Positions 44,887-55,084 are shown, counted from the stretch's first letter. The stretch is 64,000 bases of DNA from an uncultured Clostridia bacterium (GCA_934132895.1 CAKPAG010000001.1:207478-271477); one strand, 5' to 3'. Notes: generated by a model not told the origin, from the letters alone. Program-made: numbers and translations.

Positions 44887-45627
44887 TTAAATTGCTGATA
44901 TTAATGTTCCAATTATTGCAATTATAACAGCTGCAATAAATGTATAAAATAATTTTTTATATGGAACACTTACGTTTAAAGCTTCAATCTTTTCATCTTT
45001 TTTCCTTTTTTCTTCATCTAGTTTTGTTATTTTTTTATCATCTTTTTTTATTTCATATAATTGCCTCTTTACATTATATATTCCAAAACTACTACGCTGT
45101 GAATATCTAAACCTTTTTGTTGAAAAGCCACAATAATAAAAGCCGGCTACCATAGCTAATGAAATAGCAAAAATTTGTATTATTCCTCCAAGTGTCATGC
45201 ATATTATATTTGATGTATGAGTTGTCATAAGGAAGCTTTCTGCTATATCTGAAGCAAGTATATATGGATAACAAAAACCAATAACAGGCAAATATATAAA
45301 TGGTGTGATACCTGCAAATATTACTAAGAATACTGATGGTATTGTTTGCTTTATAATAGTACTAAATACATTAGTATCAGCTTTTTGCGTATTTTCTATA
45401 ACCGTTTCAAGTGGAGTTTTTACATCTATTGTAGATATGAACATAGCTAAAAATACAAAAAATATAACAAGTGATATTACATATACAATTATATGTTTTT
45501 TTCTCAAATTCTCTTTATAAAATTCTAAAAATTCTCCAATAAATTTAGGATAGTTTTTACTTAAGCTCACTTTTTTTTCTTTAGTGTTCCTATTTACCTT
45601 TTTTGTATTACTCTTCTTTTTTTCCAT
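44887..45627 (-). CDS. SpoIIM-like (DUF95) membrane protein
   Basis: 246 residues. A basic N-terminus (about 45 residues) leads to five or so membrane spans with FAGITPFIYLPVIGFCYPYILASD, which resembles the SpoIIM/DUF95 family. SpoIIM is part of the engulfment machinery in spore formers, but family members also occur outside sporulation. It overlaps the 3' end of rnr by 20 bases. The assignment to true SpoIIM is not proven. Confidence 0.8.
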   Translation of the reverse strand: MEKKKSNTKKVNRNTKEKKVSLSKNYPKFIGEFLEFYKENLRKKHIIVYVISLVIFFVFLAMFISTIDVKTPLETVIENTQKADTNVFSTIIKQTIPSVFLVIFAGITPFIYLPVIGFCYPYILASDIAESFLMTTHTSNIICMTLGGIIQIFAISLAMVAGFYYCGFSTKRFRYSQRSSFGIYNVKRQLYEIKKDDKKITKLDEEKRKKDEKIEALNVSVPYKKLFYTFIAAVIIAIIGTLISAI

Positions 45628-47821
45628 TTTCAGCCTCCTTATTACTTTCTTCTACTTTAAAGTCAATTTGTTTTGTTTTTACATCCGCACGTACAAGTTT
45701 TACTTTAAGTTTATCTCCTACTCTAAATGTCTCAGATGTATTTTTGCCCACTAAAATTTTTCTTGTTTCATCAAATATGTAATAATCATTATGTGGCATA
45801 TTATCAAAAGGAACTAATCCTTCAACAGTATTTTCAAGTTTTACAAACATTCCAAAAGATGTTATTTGTGAAACAACCGCATCAAAGGTTTGACCTATAT
45901 AATTTTTCATATATATAGTTTCATACAAATCATCAAAATCTCTTTCTATTTTAGTTGCTTGTTTTTCCATTTCAGACGCTATTTTTGCATATTTTACAGC
46001 TTGTTTTGTATATTTATTTATTTTTTCATCACTTAATAAATATCCGCTTTCTATATAATCTGATATAACTCTGTGTATAAATAAATCTGGATATCTACGA
46101 ATTGGTGATGTAAAATGGCAATAAAATTTTGCAGCAAGGCCAAAATGTCCTAAGCATTCTTCACTATATCTTGCTAGTTTTAAAGTCCTTAACATATAGT
46201 TTGAAACTACTTGTTTTTCTTCCTCATCTTGAATTCCATCTAAAATATCAGCTAAGGCTTTAGGGTGTATATTTTTTATTCCTTTTACTCTTTTGTGATA
46301 TTTACCTAGTATTTCATTTAAATCTCTTAGTTTTTCTTCATCAGGTGTTTCATGAATACGATAAATAAATGGAAGTTCAAGATAATAGAATTTTTCTGCT
46401 ATTTGCATATTGGCAGCCAGCATAAACTCTTCAATTATTTTATTAGCTATAGTTATTTCATAAGGCTTAATATCTATTACATTTCCATTTTCATCTAACA
46501 CCACTTTAGTTTCTGGAATATCAAAGTTAATACTTCCTTCTCTTTTTCTTTTATTATTTAGTATAACAGCAAGTTCTTTCATTAAAAATAACATATCTTC
46601 ATATTCTTTATACTCTTTTAAAGCATTCATATCTTCTAAATTTAAGACTTTGTATACCTTATCATAAGTCATTCTCTTTTTAGATTTTATTACTGCTTTA
46701 AATACGTTACTTTCTAAAACTTCGCCTTTATCATTTATTTTCATGTCAATTGCAAGAGTAAGTCTATTTACTCCTTCATTTAAACTACATATTCCATTAG
46801 ATAATTTCTTAGGAAGCATTGGTACAACTGTTCCAGGTATATATACACTTGTACCTCTTGTATAAGCCTCTGTGTCAAGGTTTGTTCCATCCTTTACATA
46901 GTTTGATACATCCGCTATATATACAGAAAGTAGATAATTTCCATCATCAGTCTTTTTAACAGAAACAGCATCATCTAAATCTTTAGCATCATCGCCATCT
47001 ATTGTAACAACCATTTCGTCTGTTCTATCTACTCTTCCCTCTAAATCTTTACTTTGTACTTCATTTGGAATATTTTCTATCTCATCTAAAACAAATTTAT
47101 TAAATTGCTTATTCTCTTCTATCTGATATGCAGAATACATAGCCTTTACTTCAATATTATCATCTTCGGTACTTCCTATAACTTGAATTATTTTTCCTTC
47201 TGCTTTAGTAGTAGATGTAGCATATTTAGTTATTTCTACTTTTACCATCAAATTATCGCTATAACCTTTTATATATTTTTTAGGTATATATATATCATTT
47301 ATTTTACTATCAATAGGAACCACAAAGCCAAAAGTTCTACTTTTAGTAAATCTACCTATTACAGTAGTTTTATCTCTTTTTATTATTTTTATAACTTGTC
47401 CTTCTGCATTTTTATCTTTTACTTTTGAAGTCAGAATTTTAACAAGTACCACATCTTTGTCCATAGCTGAAAGTGACAAATTTGAAGCCACAAAAATATC
47501 TTCGCCGTTTTCTCCTCTTACGAAACCAAAGTTTTTCCCCTTAGCTTCGAATACACCTTTCATAACATTACTTTTGGAAGCTTTAACATATCTTTTACTA
47601 TCATCAATAAAAATAACAGCTTCGTCTTCTAATTCTTGCAAGACTTTTTCTAATATATGAAGCTCGTCTTTTCTAACTCCTAAAAAATTTGCTATTTGCT
47701 TTTTAGTCATAGGCATATATTTATCATCTGAAAAAAAGGAAGTAAGCACTTCCTTTTTTCTCATATATTCTTCGTCACTAATACTTATTTCTTTACTTTC
47801 ATATTTGTATTTTTTACTCAT
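45608..47821 (-). CDS. rnr: Ribonuclease R
   Basis: 737 residues. N-terminal winged helix (LTSFFSDDKYMPMTKKQIANFLG), two cold-shock domains, the RNB catalytic core (DGDDAKDLDDAVSV with the four catalytic Asp, GICSLNEGVNRLTLAID) and a C-terminal S1 domain (FGMFVKLENTVEGLVPF). It degrades structured RNA from the 3' end and works with tmRNA in stalled-ribosome clearance. It follows secG by 11 bases. Confidence 0.97.
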   Translation of the reverse strand: MSKKYKYESKEISISDEEYMRKKEVLTSFFSDDKYMPMTKKQIANFLGVRKDELHILEKVLQELEDEAVIFIDDSKRYVKASKSNVMKGVFEAKGKNFGFVRGENGEDIFVASNLSLSAMDKDVVLVKILTSKVKDKNAEGQVIKIIKRDKTTVIGRFTKSRTFGFVVPIDSKINDIYIPKKYIKGYSDNLMVKVEITKYATSTTKAEGKIIQVIGSTEDDNIEVKAMYSAYQIEENKQFNKFVLDEIENIPNEVQSKDLEGRVDRTDEMVVTIDGDDAKDLDDAVSVKKTDDGNYLLSVYIADVSNYVKDGTNLDTEAYTRGTSVYIPGTVVPMLPKKLSNGICSLNEGVNRLTLAIDMKINDKGEVLESNVFKAVIKSKKRMTYDKVYKVLNLEDMNALKEYKEYEDMLFLMKELAVILNNKRKREGSINFDIPETKVVLDENGNVIDIKPYEITIANKIIEEFMLAANMQIAEKFYYLELPFIYRIHETPDEEKLRDLNEILGKYHKRVKGIKNIHPKALADILDGIQDEEEKQVVSNYMLRTLKLARYSEECLGHFGLAAKFYCHFTSPIRRYPDLFIHRVISDYIESGYLLSDEKINKYTKQAVKYAKIASEMEKQATKIERDFDDLYETIYMKNYIGQTFDAVVSQITSFGMFVKLENTVEGLVPFDNMPHNDYYIFDETRKILVGKNTSETFRVGDKLKVKLVRADVKTKQIDFKVEESNKEAENGKKEE

Positions 47822-47832
47822 AAACTCCTACC

Positions 47833-48069
47833 TTATTTTATAATTGAAACAGTTGTTAAAAAACAAAGTAAACAAAACACAAGTGCAAGTACTACTGTAT
47901 ATTTTGAAAGTACTCCATCTAATGTTTTGGATTTATTACTACCATAGAAAGTATTTGCTCCTGTTATAGAAGATTGACCATCCTTACTACTTTGAAGCAT
48001 TACTACTATTGTAAGAACAACTCCTACTAATATTGTAAATATTGCTAATGTCCAGTCTATCCATCCCAT
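47833..48069 (-). CDS. secG: Preprotein translocase subunit SecG
   Basis: 78 residues with two membrane spans and the conserved linker VVMLQSSKDGQSSITGANTF. SecG stimulates the SecYEG channel. The secG-rnr order is common in Firmicutes. Confidence 0.95.
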   Translation of the reverse strand: MGWIDWTLAIFTILVGVVLTIVVMLQSSKDGQSSITGANTFYGSNKSKTLDGVLSKYTVVLALVFCLLCFLTTVSIIK

Positions 48070-48187
48070 AGTTTTTTCCTCCTTAAGCTTAATTTCTCAT
48101 ATGAAAGCATTATATCATAGAAAATGTAAAAAAACAATAGTTATATTGCTATTTTAGAAAATTATGTAACTAAATTTATTACACATT

Positions 48188-50602
48188 TTATATATTTTTT
48201 AAATAATTGACAAATTGAGCAGTATAATAAGTACCCTTATCAATTTTTAAAATTTCATCTAAATATTTTTTTGAACTCTCATAAACCATATTTCTAGCAA
48301 TATCATTACACCTATAGTTTTCTTTAATAAATTTAAGATTTGCTATTATTTTTTGAATATATTCTTCACATTTTTTATCCTTAGAAGCAAATTCATCTAA
48401 ATTCAATATATATTTTAAATTAAAGAAGTATATATCTGAAATATTTATTAAAGTTTCTTTATCTTTTGTGTTATTTTTTTCCATTTCTTTAGCATTTTTT
48501 TCACTTTTTTCTAAAACTGCTTTAACATTTTCCTGTTCTTTCTCTTTTAGTATATCTTCACTATTAAATTTTAGATTTTCTAAATATTTTTGATAAGAAT
48601 CTGCCAACTCTTCTCTATATCTATTATCTGCCAAATCATACGAAACTCTTTTTTCATTTAACTTTATTAAATGTTCTATATTTTCAATGTTTAAATCTTT
48701 TTCCTCATATTTTGGTACTTTCATATAATATGCTACATTCATTTTTAAAACTATAATTATATTAAGTATGATTAAAAACACCACAAATGTATATTGCATA
48801 TATTTTAATATTCCATTCTCTTTTATTTTACTTTCCTTTTCATCTCGAGTATTAATTCCAAGTAGTATTCCAAATATACATATTACAAACATATATGAAA
48901 AATCTAAATCTATTAAAGAATGAATAATTAAAAGTATCATAGCATATTTATATATGTTTTTGGGTGATTTTTTTAACCAAATAATTACTGCTGCTATAAT
49001 ACATGTTACTCCTATTATTCCACTTTCAATTAGTATTTGCATAAAAGAATTATGCACTTCTGTTGAAGTATAACTTTGATTTTGTACCAATTGATAAGAG
49101 TTTTTAAAGCCTTCGCCACCTATTCCTATAATCCTATTTTTTAAAGATAAATTCCATATATTAAATGAATCTTTTAAATATATCATTCTAGAGGATAAAC
49201 TATCTGTAGATGTTAACATATCCTTTACTTTATTAACTATTTCTGTTGGTAACAGTGTATACTCTAGTGACATCTTTTTGTCATTAATATGTGAATTTAC
49301 TACTTTTATACTTCCTTTATAGCAGTTAAAATCTAACTCTATACATTTTAAATCTTTAAAATCTTTTATGTTGTATGAAAAATTCCCACTAACAGTATCA
49401 AAATATTCAAAACTTTTTAAAAAAGCTTTCTCATTTTTATTTGATATACCATATATATCTATTTTATATCTACTATCTTCATTTAAGTTTTGAACTGTAA
49501 AATTTAGGTTATTTTCATTATTCTTTTCCACATTATACACATATCTCTTAACAGTCTGTGTACTTTTTTCCGAAATTTTTAAATCTGATGTAATTAACAT
49601 TCCCAAACTAATATAAATTACGAAAAAGCTCAATATAACTATAGTTATATATCTTGTATGCTTTTTTAATATTAATGAATTTTTTTCCGTACTTTCTACT
49701 TTTTTTAATATTTTTAAAATTAAATAGCTTCCTATTATATTTACTCCAATTAATAGTAGTGTTAAATAATATATTATCGTATTATCTATATTTATTCCTT
49801 TCAAAACAAGGCTTGTGTAAACAAGGCATTCAATTAATAAAAAAATAATAAGAAGCGTCATGCTTATACTTTCTTTTTTATTCTTTTTAACAGCAAACAA
49901 ATAATATATGATAACAGAAATAATTAAAAGTAAACCTACAACTCTTGATTGACTAAGAATTATACAAGATGTGTAGAATGCCAAAATCGTGTGATATATT
50001 ATTATATTTTTAGTATTTTTTTCTTTTTCAGCTTTTAATAGTTTTTCAAATACACAAACGCTTGAAATAAGGAGTATTATCGCAAATGTATTAGCATACT
50101 GAACTAAAGACGACATCCTATCAAAGTCCATATTTAAATAACCGCTATTTATTTTTTCAAGTAAACTTTGAAAAACTCTTGCTCCCATTCCATCTATTCC
50201 AAATATTCCTAAAAATATTCCCATATATGCAAGAATGTTTTTATATAGCTTTTTATCATCACTTAAACTTACTATTTTATACACTAAATACAAGTTAAAA
50301 TACCTAATATATTCACATATTGCATCACTAAGTGAAGTGAAATTCCAAAATACAATTGATAAAGCATATGACACACTTAAACCTAAAATAAGTGCCCCAA
50401 TTATATCAAATTTTCTTTTTTTATTATTTATTATATAATTATATACTATATAAACTGCACCTATTATTTCTAAACCTAAGCTAAAAACCAAAATGTCCGT
50501 TTTATAGAAGCCACATTTTTTTAGTCCTAAATAAAAAAATAATATTGTAAATATGCATATAAATATATTATTTATTGTTGTATATTTTCTTTCTTTTTCC
50601 AT
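48188..50602 (-). CDS. O-antigen ligase/polymerase-like membrane protein (Wzy_C)
   Basis: 804 residues with about a dozen membrane spans. The hallmark GIGGEGFKNSYQLVQN plus EVHNSFMQILIESGIIG lies in the second half, the usual position of the Wzy_C signature before the late spans. An extracytoplasmic loop of about 150 residues and a C-terminal helical tail of about 200 residues follow. Family members join or polymerise surface polysaccharides or glycosylate exported proteins. The tail may be a scaffold region. No glycosyltransferase genes are nearby. Confidence 0.88.
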   Translation of the reverse strand: MEKERKYTTINNIFICIFTILFFYLGLKKCGFYKTDILVFSLGLEIIGAVYIVYNYIINNKKRKFDIIGALILGLSVSYALSIVFWNFTSLSDAICEYIRYFNLYLVYKIVSLSDDKKLYKNILAYMGIFLGIFGIDGMGARVFQSLLEKINSGYLNMDFDRMSSLVQYANTFAIILLISSVCVFEKLLKAEKEKNTKNIIIYHTILAFYTSCIILSQSRVVGLLLIISVIIYYLFAVKKNKKESISMTLLIIFLLIECLVYTSLVLKGINIDNTIIYYLTLLLIGVNIIGSYLILKILKKVESTEKNSLILKKHTRYITIVILSFFVIYISLGMLITSDLKISEKSTQTVKRYVYNVEKNNENNLNFTVQNLNEDSRYKIDIYGISNKNEKAFLKSFEYFDTVSGNFSYNIKDFKDLKCIELDFNCYKGSIKVVNSHINDKKMSLEYTLLPTEIVNKVKDMLTSTDSLSSRMIYLKDSFNIWNLSLKNRIIGIGGEGFKNSYQLVQNQSYTSTEVHNSFMQILIESGIIGVTCIIAAVIIWLKKSPKNIYKYAMILLIIHSLIDLDFSYMFVICIFGILLGINTRDEKESKIKENGILKYMQYTFVVFLIILNIIIVLKMNVAYYMKVPKYEEKDLNIENIEHLIKLNEKRVSYDLADNRYREELADSYQKYLENLKFNSEDILKEKEQENVKAVLEKSEKNAKEMEKNNTKDKETLINISDIYFFNLKYILNLDEFASKDKKCEEYIQKIIANLKFIKENYRCNDIARNMVYESSKKYLDEILKIDKGTYYTAQFVNYLKNI

Positions 50603-50682
50603 ACTTACTCCTAGTTTAAGATAATTATATCATACGAACTATATATTATACAGTAATTTTTATATTTTTTTCTAAAAAAGTA

Positions 50683-50711
50683 TTGATTTTTTTAAATATT
50701 TATGTTATTAT
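50683..50711 (+). promoter_or_regulatory. Promoter of tRNA-Arg
   Basis: TTGATT, 17-base spacer, TATTAT, ending 12 bases before the tRNA. Confidence 0.7.
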
Positions 50712-50723
50712 TATATAGTAATT

Positions 50724-50800
<77 letters not shown>

Positions 50801-50807
50801 TTACATT

Positions 50808-50839
50808 AAATCAAAGGTTATATAATCTTTGATTTTTTT
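50808..50839 (+). terminator. Terminator of tRNA-Arg
   Basis: Perfect 9-base stem AAATCAAAG/CTTTGATTT, 10-base loop, T-run. Confidence 0.88.
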
Positions 50840-50963
50840 CTATCTTCTTGACTTTTTTATGTAAACATGCTATAATATAATTGAGCATTTCATATAAATT
50901 GTCTCCATGTTAGCATAAGTTCTATATTGAACGACAACAAATAATTTTAAGGAGGAATAAAGA

Positions 50964-51695
50964 ATGGCTAACAATATTATCACAATTGATTCTCTAAAAG
51001 AAAGGGCTGTCCGGATTTATACTGGAATAATTTCCGTTTTTCCACAGTTCTCTCAGGAAGAAACTCTCAACGTCTCGGAACTGGTACCGAAGTTCAATGG
51101 TTGTTACTCAACAAATAACTCAACGGTCTGCTTTGTTTCAGATAATGAAGTTTACGTTACTCCATACACTAGTAGTGTAATGCATTCACTTACTTCCCTG
51201 GGTTTCAGCAAAGAGTATTTCTATGTTCCATTTAGTAATGGAGATTATCCTAAATTTGAACAGAGTAAATGGAACTCTCTTCTGGAAAACGCTCGTAAGT
51301 CTTATTTAGAGGACTTCACCAATGATTGTATCTCTTATTGTGACAAAAATCACATAGGTACTATCACTGAAGAAACTCTTAATAATTGCTTTGAGATACC
51401 TACTACCGGAGTTAAAGTAAAACACCACAACTTTGAGGATTGCTACTATCCTATTATCAATACTACTTGCTTTGACGTTACTACAATTAATAAGTTGGGA
51501 CACTTTTGTACTAACAACGGAAAAGTGGTATTCGTCTATCGTAACGGAAAAACTTATGTTGCAAAAGGGTATAAAATCCTTAATGAATTACGAAACGCAG
51601 GTTATAAAGAAACTGGTATATTTGTTCCATTTTCAAATGGAGAACAAATTCAAGACCCCGTTTTGAAAGCTCGTTGGGAGAACATTACAAAATAA
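50964..51695 (+). CDS. Protein of unknown function with internal duplication, foreign-looking
   Basis: 243 residues. Two halves match in plan: VCFVSDNEVYVTP...LTSLGFSKEYFYVPFSNGDY (about 55-95) and VVFVYRNGKTYVA...LRNAGYKETGIFVPFSNGEQ (about 190-230). Each repeat ends in a W after about ten residues. No family recognised. Codon use (CTG, GTA-CCG, CGG, GTC) is less AT-biased than its neighbours. It lies directly behind tRNA-Arg, a common insertion point, which suggests acquisition. The start follows AAGGAGG. Confidence 0.7.
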   Translation: MANNIITIDSLKERAVRIYTGIISVFPQFSQEETLNVSELVPKFNGCYSTNNSTVCFVSDNEVYVTPYTSSVMHSLTSLGFSKEYFYVPFSNGDYPKFEQSKWNSLLENARKSYLEDFTNDCISYCDKNHIGTITEETLNNCFEIPTTGVKVKHHNFEDCYYPIINTTCFDVTTINKLGHFCTNNGKVVFVYRNGKTYVAKGYKILNELRNAGYKETGIFVPFSNGEQIQDPVLKARWENITK

Positions 51696-51739
51696 GTTAG
51701 TCACTGCAAGATATACAATTGCATATCTTGTTTACACAC

Positions 51740-51778
51740 AAAAAATGAGAAGATAATAAAAATATCTTCTCATTTTTT
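51740..51778. terminator. Terminator between the 50964 gene and the ABC-F gene
   Basis: Perfect 16-base stem AAAAAATGAGAAGATA and complement with a 7-base loop; T-tail on both strands. Confidence 0.88.
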
Positions 51779-51785
51779 GTATATT

Positions 51786-53372
51786 CTATTTTCTATTTTG
51801 TTCTAGATACTCATCATATGTCATTCTTTTATCTATAACTCCATTTTCTGTTAAAATTATTATTCTATTTGCAATAGTCTGAATAAATTGATGGTCATGA
51901 GATACAAAAATCATTTCATCATTTGTTTTTATAAGTCCATTATTAAGAGCTGTAATACTTTCAAGATCTAAATGGTTTGTAGGTTCATCAAGAAGTATAA
52001 AGTTTGGTTTTTCAAGCATAACCCTTGAAAGCATACATCTAGCCTTCTCTCCTCCTGATAAAACATTTACTTTTTTTAGTGATTCTTCTCCAGAAAATAA
52101 CATTCTTCCTAAAAAGCTCCTAATTACAGTTTCATCATTTATGTTATATGCATCAGCAATCCAATCAACAATTGATTTGTCTGATTTAAAATATGCTTCA
52201 TTATCTTGTGGTAAATATGATGGTACTATTGTTTTACCAAAAGTTATTTTTCCTTTATCTTGCTTTACTTTTCCCATTATTATATCAAAAAGTGCTGTTT
52301 TAGCTAATCCATTTTCTCCTAATAAAACTATTTTATCTCCTTTTAAAACTTTAAATGATATATTTTTTAAAAGTTGTTCTCCATCTTTAGAATAAGAAAT
52401 GTTATCTACCTCTAATATTTCTTTTCCTGATTCATTTTCAGGCTTAAATTCTATAAATGGGTATCTTCTAGTTGATGGTTTTATTTCATCTAATTGAATC
52501 TTTTCTAATGTTTTCTTCCTTGATGTTGCTTGCTTTGATTTAGAAGCGTTAGCACTAAATCTACGTATAAAGTCTTCTAATTCCTTTATCTTCTCTTCTT
52601 TTTTCTTGTTAGACTCTCTCATTTGCTTTAATGCAAGCTGGCTTGATTCATACCAGAAATCATAGTTTCCAACATATAATTTTATTTTGTTATAATCAAT
52701 ATCAACAATATGTGTACATACTTTATTTAAGAAATACCTATCATGTGATACAACAATTACTGTATTTTCAAAGTTTATTAAAAATTCTTCCAACCATTCA
52801 ATTGCAGCTATATCTAAGTTGTTTGTTGGTTCATCAAGAAGTAATACATCAGGATTTCCAAAAAGTGCTTGTGCAAGTAATACTTTAACTTTTTGAGGTC
52901 CTGTTAGTTCCTTCATAAATTTTTCATGAAACTCAGTTTCTATTCCAAGTCCATTTAAAAGTTGAGCTGCATCACTCTCGGCCATCCAACCATTTAAAGC
53001 TTCAAATTCTGCCTCTAATTCTCCAGCTTTTATTCCATCTTCTTCTGAAAAATCTTCTTTAGAATATATAGCTTCCTTTTCTTTCATTATTTCATAAAGC
53101 TTTGTATTTCCTCTAATTACAGTATCTATTACTTTTACATCATCAAATTCATAATGGTTTTGTCTAAGTATACCAAGTCTTTCATTTTGAGACATATATA
53201 CTTCACCTTCGCTTGGTTCTATTTCTCCTGAAAGTATTTTTAAAAATGTAGATTTTCCAGCACCATTTGCTCCAATAATCCCATAACAGTTTCCTTTAGT
53301 AAATTTTATATTTACATCTTCAAACAAAGTTCTTTTTCCAAATCTTAATGTTACACCATTTGTTCCAATCAT
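51786..53372 (-). CDS. ABC-F family ATPase (YkpA/YbiT-like)
   Basis: 528 residues, two ABC domains without membrane spans. First site: Walker A GANGAGKST, degenerate signature LTGPQKVKV, Walker B DVLLLDEPTNNLD. Second site: Walker A GENGLAKT, where the usual Gly before Lys is Ala, signature LSGGEKAR and LLDEPTNHLD. The linker is charged. The Ala substitution and LTGPQ occur, as far as I know, in the YkpA subgroup. ABC-F proteins act on ribosomes (translation quality control or antibiotic protection). Confidence 0.93.
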   Translation of the reverse strand: MIGTNGVTLRFGKRTLFEDVNIKFTKGNCYGIIGANGAGKSTFLKILSGEIEPSEGEVYMSQNERLGILRQNHYEFDDVKVIDTVIRGNTKLYEIMKEKEAIYSKEDFSEEDGIKAGELEAEFEALNGWMAESDAAQLLNGLGIETEFHEKFMKELTGPQKVKVLLAQALFGNPDVLLLDEPTNNLDIAAIEWLEEFLINFENTVIVVSHDRYFLNKVCTHIVDIDYNKIKLYVGNYDFWYESSQLALKQMRESNKKKEEKIKELEDFIRRFSANASKSKQATSRKKTLEKIQLDEIKPSTRRYPFIEFKPENESGKEILEVDNISYSKDGEQLLKNISFKVLKGDKIVLLGENGLAKTALFDIIMGKVKQDKGKITFGKTIVPSYLPQDNEAYFKSDKSIVDWIADAYNINDETVIRSFLGRMLFSGEESLKKVNVLSGGEKARCMLSRVMLEKPNFILLDEPTNHLDLESITALNNGLIKTNDEMIFVSHDHQFIQTIANRIIILTENGVIDKRMTYDEYLEQNRK

Positions 53373-53457
53373 ATCTTAGCTCCTTTTCAAAAATTCTCCA
53401 GTATATTGTACTATAATTATACATAAAATGTCAACAAAAATTTGAATAAATAACGAA

Positions 53458-53491
53458 AAAAGAGCTTCCTAAAAAATAAAGAAGCTCTTTT
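53458..53491 (-). terminator. Terminator of the 53504 gene
   Basis: 11-base perfect stem AAAAGAGCTTC and complement with a 12-base loop, T-tail on the minus strand. Confidence 0.85.
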
Positions 53492-53503
53492 ATCATATTA
53501 ATA

Positions 53504-53923
53504 CTATTCTTGGTATTCTGCATCTCCAAAAGCTAGTATTGCCATAAAGATAATATTTAGGAATATTAAACCTACAGCGAAACCGCCACTTTTTCCAAAT
53601 TTTCCAGCAAGTTTTACATAAACTAAAATAGTTAATACAAAAGCAATTATTATGTTGGCAAATGGAATCAACATTAATAAAAGTAACCATGGTGACATTC
53701 CAACTATTTGCAATAATACAACAGCATTATATATTGGAATAATAGATGCCCAACCTGGCTTACCTGCTTTTTCAAATACTTTCCATAAACATATAACTGC
53801 AAATATAGCTAAAACTACAGAAATTATCCAAGTTACTGCTGACATTCCTGCAAATATACCAAAAGCGGTTCCTGATGCAGCAGAATCTAACATATTATAT
53901 GTTTCATAAGAATAATCGTACAT
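53504..53923 (-). CDS. DUF5684-like membrane protein
   Basis: 139 residues. The start at 53923 follows GGGGGGTGAG; an ATG five codons earlier overlaps this site. Three or four membrane spans are seen, with the characteristic VFEKAGKPGWASIIPIYNAV segment after the first span, common to DUF5684 proteins in Firmicutes. Function unknown; the family often accompanies signal peptidase or secretion genes, but not here. Confidence 0.85.
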   Translation of the reverse strand: MYDYSYETYNMLDSAASGTAFGIFAGMSAVTWIISVVLAIFAVICLWKVFEKAGKPGWASIIPIYNAVVLLQIVGMSPWLLLLMLIPFANIIIAFVLTILVYVKLAGKFGKSGGFAVGLIFLNIIFMAILAFGDAEYQE

Positions 53924-54094
53924 ATACTCACCCCCCATTTATGTTTCCATTATATAATATATCTAAATTTTCTGTCAATATAATGTGATAATTTTGTGAA
54001 AAAATTATGAAATACTGTTACATATATTAGATAAATTTTTATTAAACTCTTGCATTATGCGTACTTTACGTATAAAATATATTTGGTGATAAAT

Positions 54095-54640
54095 ATGGAA
54101 TACAAATTATCAAGTAAAGAAGCAAAAAAAATATTGAAAGAAAAAAGAAAAGAAACAGAAGAAAAAGCAAAAAAAACGCTTGAAAGTTACAAAAATTTCG
54201 CACTCAAAGGAAATGTAGTTGATATGGCTATTGGTGTTGTTATAGGTAGCGCCTTTACTAATATAGTAAACACATTAGTATCTTCTACTATAACCCCTAT
54301 AATAAGTATGTTCACAAAAGATGTTGACCTTTCAACTTTGTTTATAACTTTAAAAGGTGGCCATTTTGATACACTAGCAGAAGCAAAAGCAGCAGGGGCA
54401 ATCGTATTAAGTTACGGTGAACTTTTAAACTCTATTATTAATTTTCTTATTATCTCAATTGTACTATTTATAGCAATTAGCATAATAAAACGTTCTAATA
54501 GAAAGAGTAATAAAAAAGAAGCTGAAATAAAAGAAAATACAACTAAAGAGTGTCCTTACTGTAAAAGTACAATAGATATATCTGCTACAAAATGTGCTTT
54601 TTGTACAAGTGATTTGACAACAAATAATAATGAAAACTAA
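54095..54640 (+). CDS. mscL: Large-conductance mechanosensitive channel MscL with added zinc ribbon
   Basis: 181 residues; typical MscL has about 130. A Lys/Glu-rich N-terminal helix of about 30 residues precedes the channel core (FALKGNVVDMAIGVVIGSAF, then the loop and second span SIINFLIISIVLFIA). After the channel a CPYCKSTIDISATKCAFC zinc ribbon is added at the C-terminus. The core opens under membrane tension to release solutes. The start at 54095 uses GGTGAT; an upstream in-frame ATG has no ribosome site. Confidence 0.93.
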   Translation: MEYKLSSKEAKKILKEKRKETEEKAKKTLESYKNFALKGNVVDMAIGVVIGSAFTNIVNTLVSSTITPIISMFTKDVDLSTLFITLKGGHFDTLAEAKAAGAIVLSYGELLNSIINFLIISIVLFIAISIIKRSNRKSNKKEAEIKENTTKECPYCKSTIDISATKCAFCTSDLTTNNNEN

Positions 54641-54649
54641 TTAAAAACT

Positions 54650-54692
54650 AAAAAAGAGAAAATAACTTTAAAAAGTATATTTTCTCTTTTTT
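54650..54692 (+). terminator. Terminator of mscL
   Basis: 15-base perfect stem AAAAAAGAGAAAATA and complement, followed by T-rich sequence. Confidence 0.85.
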
Positions 54693-54730
54693 ATTACAAT
54701 TATATTATTTTATACTATCTTTAAAAAAAA

Positions 54731-54764
54731 ATACACAGGATTAATATAATTAATTCCTGCGTAT
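54731..54764 (-). terminator. Terminator of hup
   Basis: Stem ATACACAGGATTAA with its near-complement (one wobble, one bulge), followed by T9 on the minus strand. Confidence 0.85.
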
Positions 54765-54805
54765 ATTTAACATTAAGATTTAATAACTAAATAATTAAAA
54801 CTAAA

Positions 54806-55084
54806 TTATTTTTTGTTTACTAATTCTTTTAATGCTTTACCAGCTTTGAAAACTGGTGCTTTTGAAGCTGGTATTTTAATTTCAGCTTTAGTTTGTGGGT
54901 TTCTTCCTTTTCTAGCAGCTCTTTGTCTTACTTCGAAAGTTCCGAATCCAACTAATTGAACTTTTTCTCCTGCTTTTAATGCACCTTCAACGCTAGTTAC
55001 AAAAGCGTCTAATGCTGTTTCAGCAGCTTTTTTTGTAAGTTTGCTTTCTTCAGCAATTTTAGCTATTAATTCAGCTTTATTCAT
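54806..55084 (-). CDS. hup: DNA-binding protein HU
   Basis: 92 residues with the full HU pattern: MNKAELIAKIAEESKLTKKA, VQLVGFGTFEVRQRAARKGRNPQT and the beta-arm. A histone-like dimer that bends DNA. Strong consensus promoter (TTGACA/TATATT) with a leader of about 40 bases containing GGAGG. Confidence 0.98.
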   Translation of the reverse strand: MNKAELIAKIAEESKLTKKAAETALDAFVTSVEGALKAGEKVQLVGFGTFEVRQRAARKGRNPQTKAEIKIPASKAPVFKAGKALKELVNKK

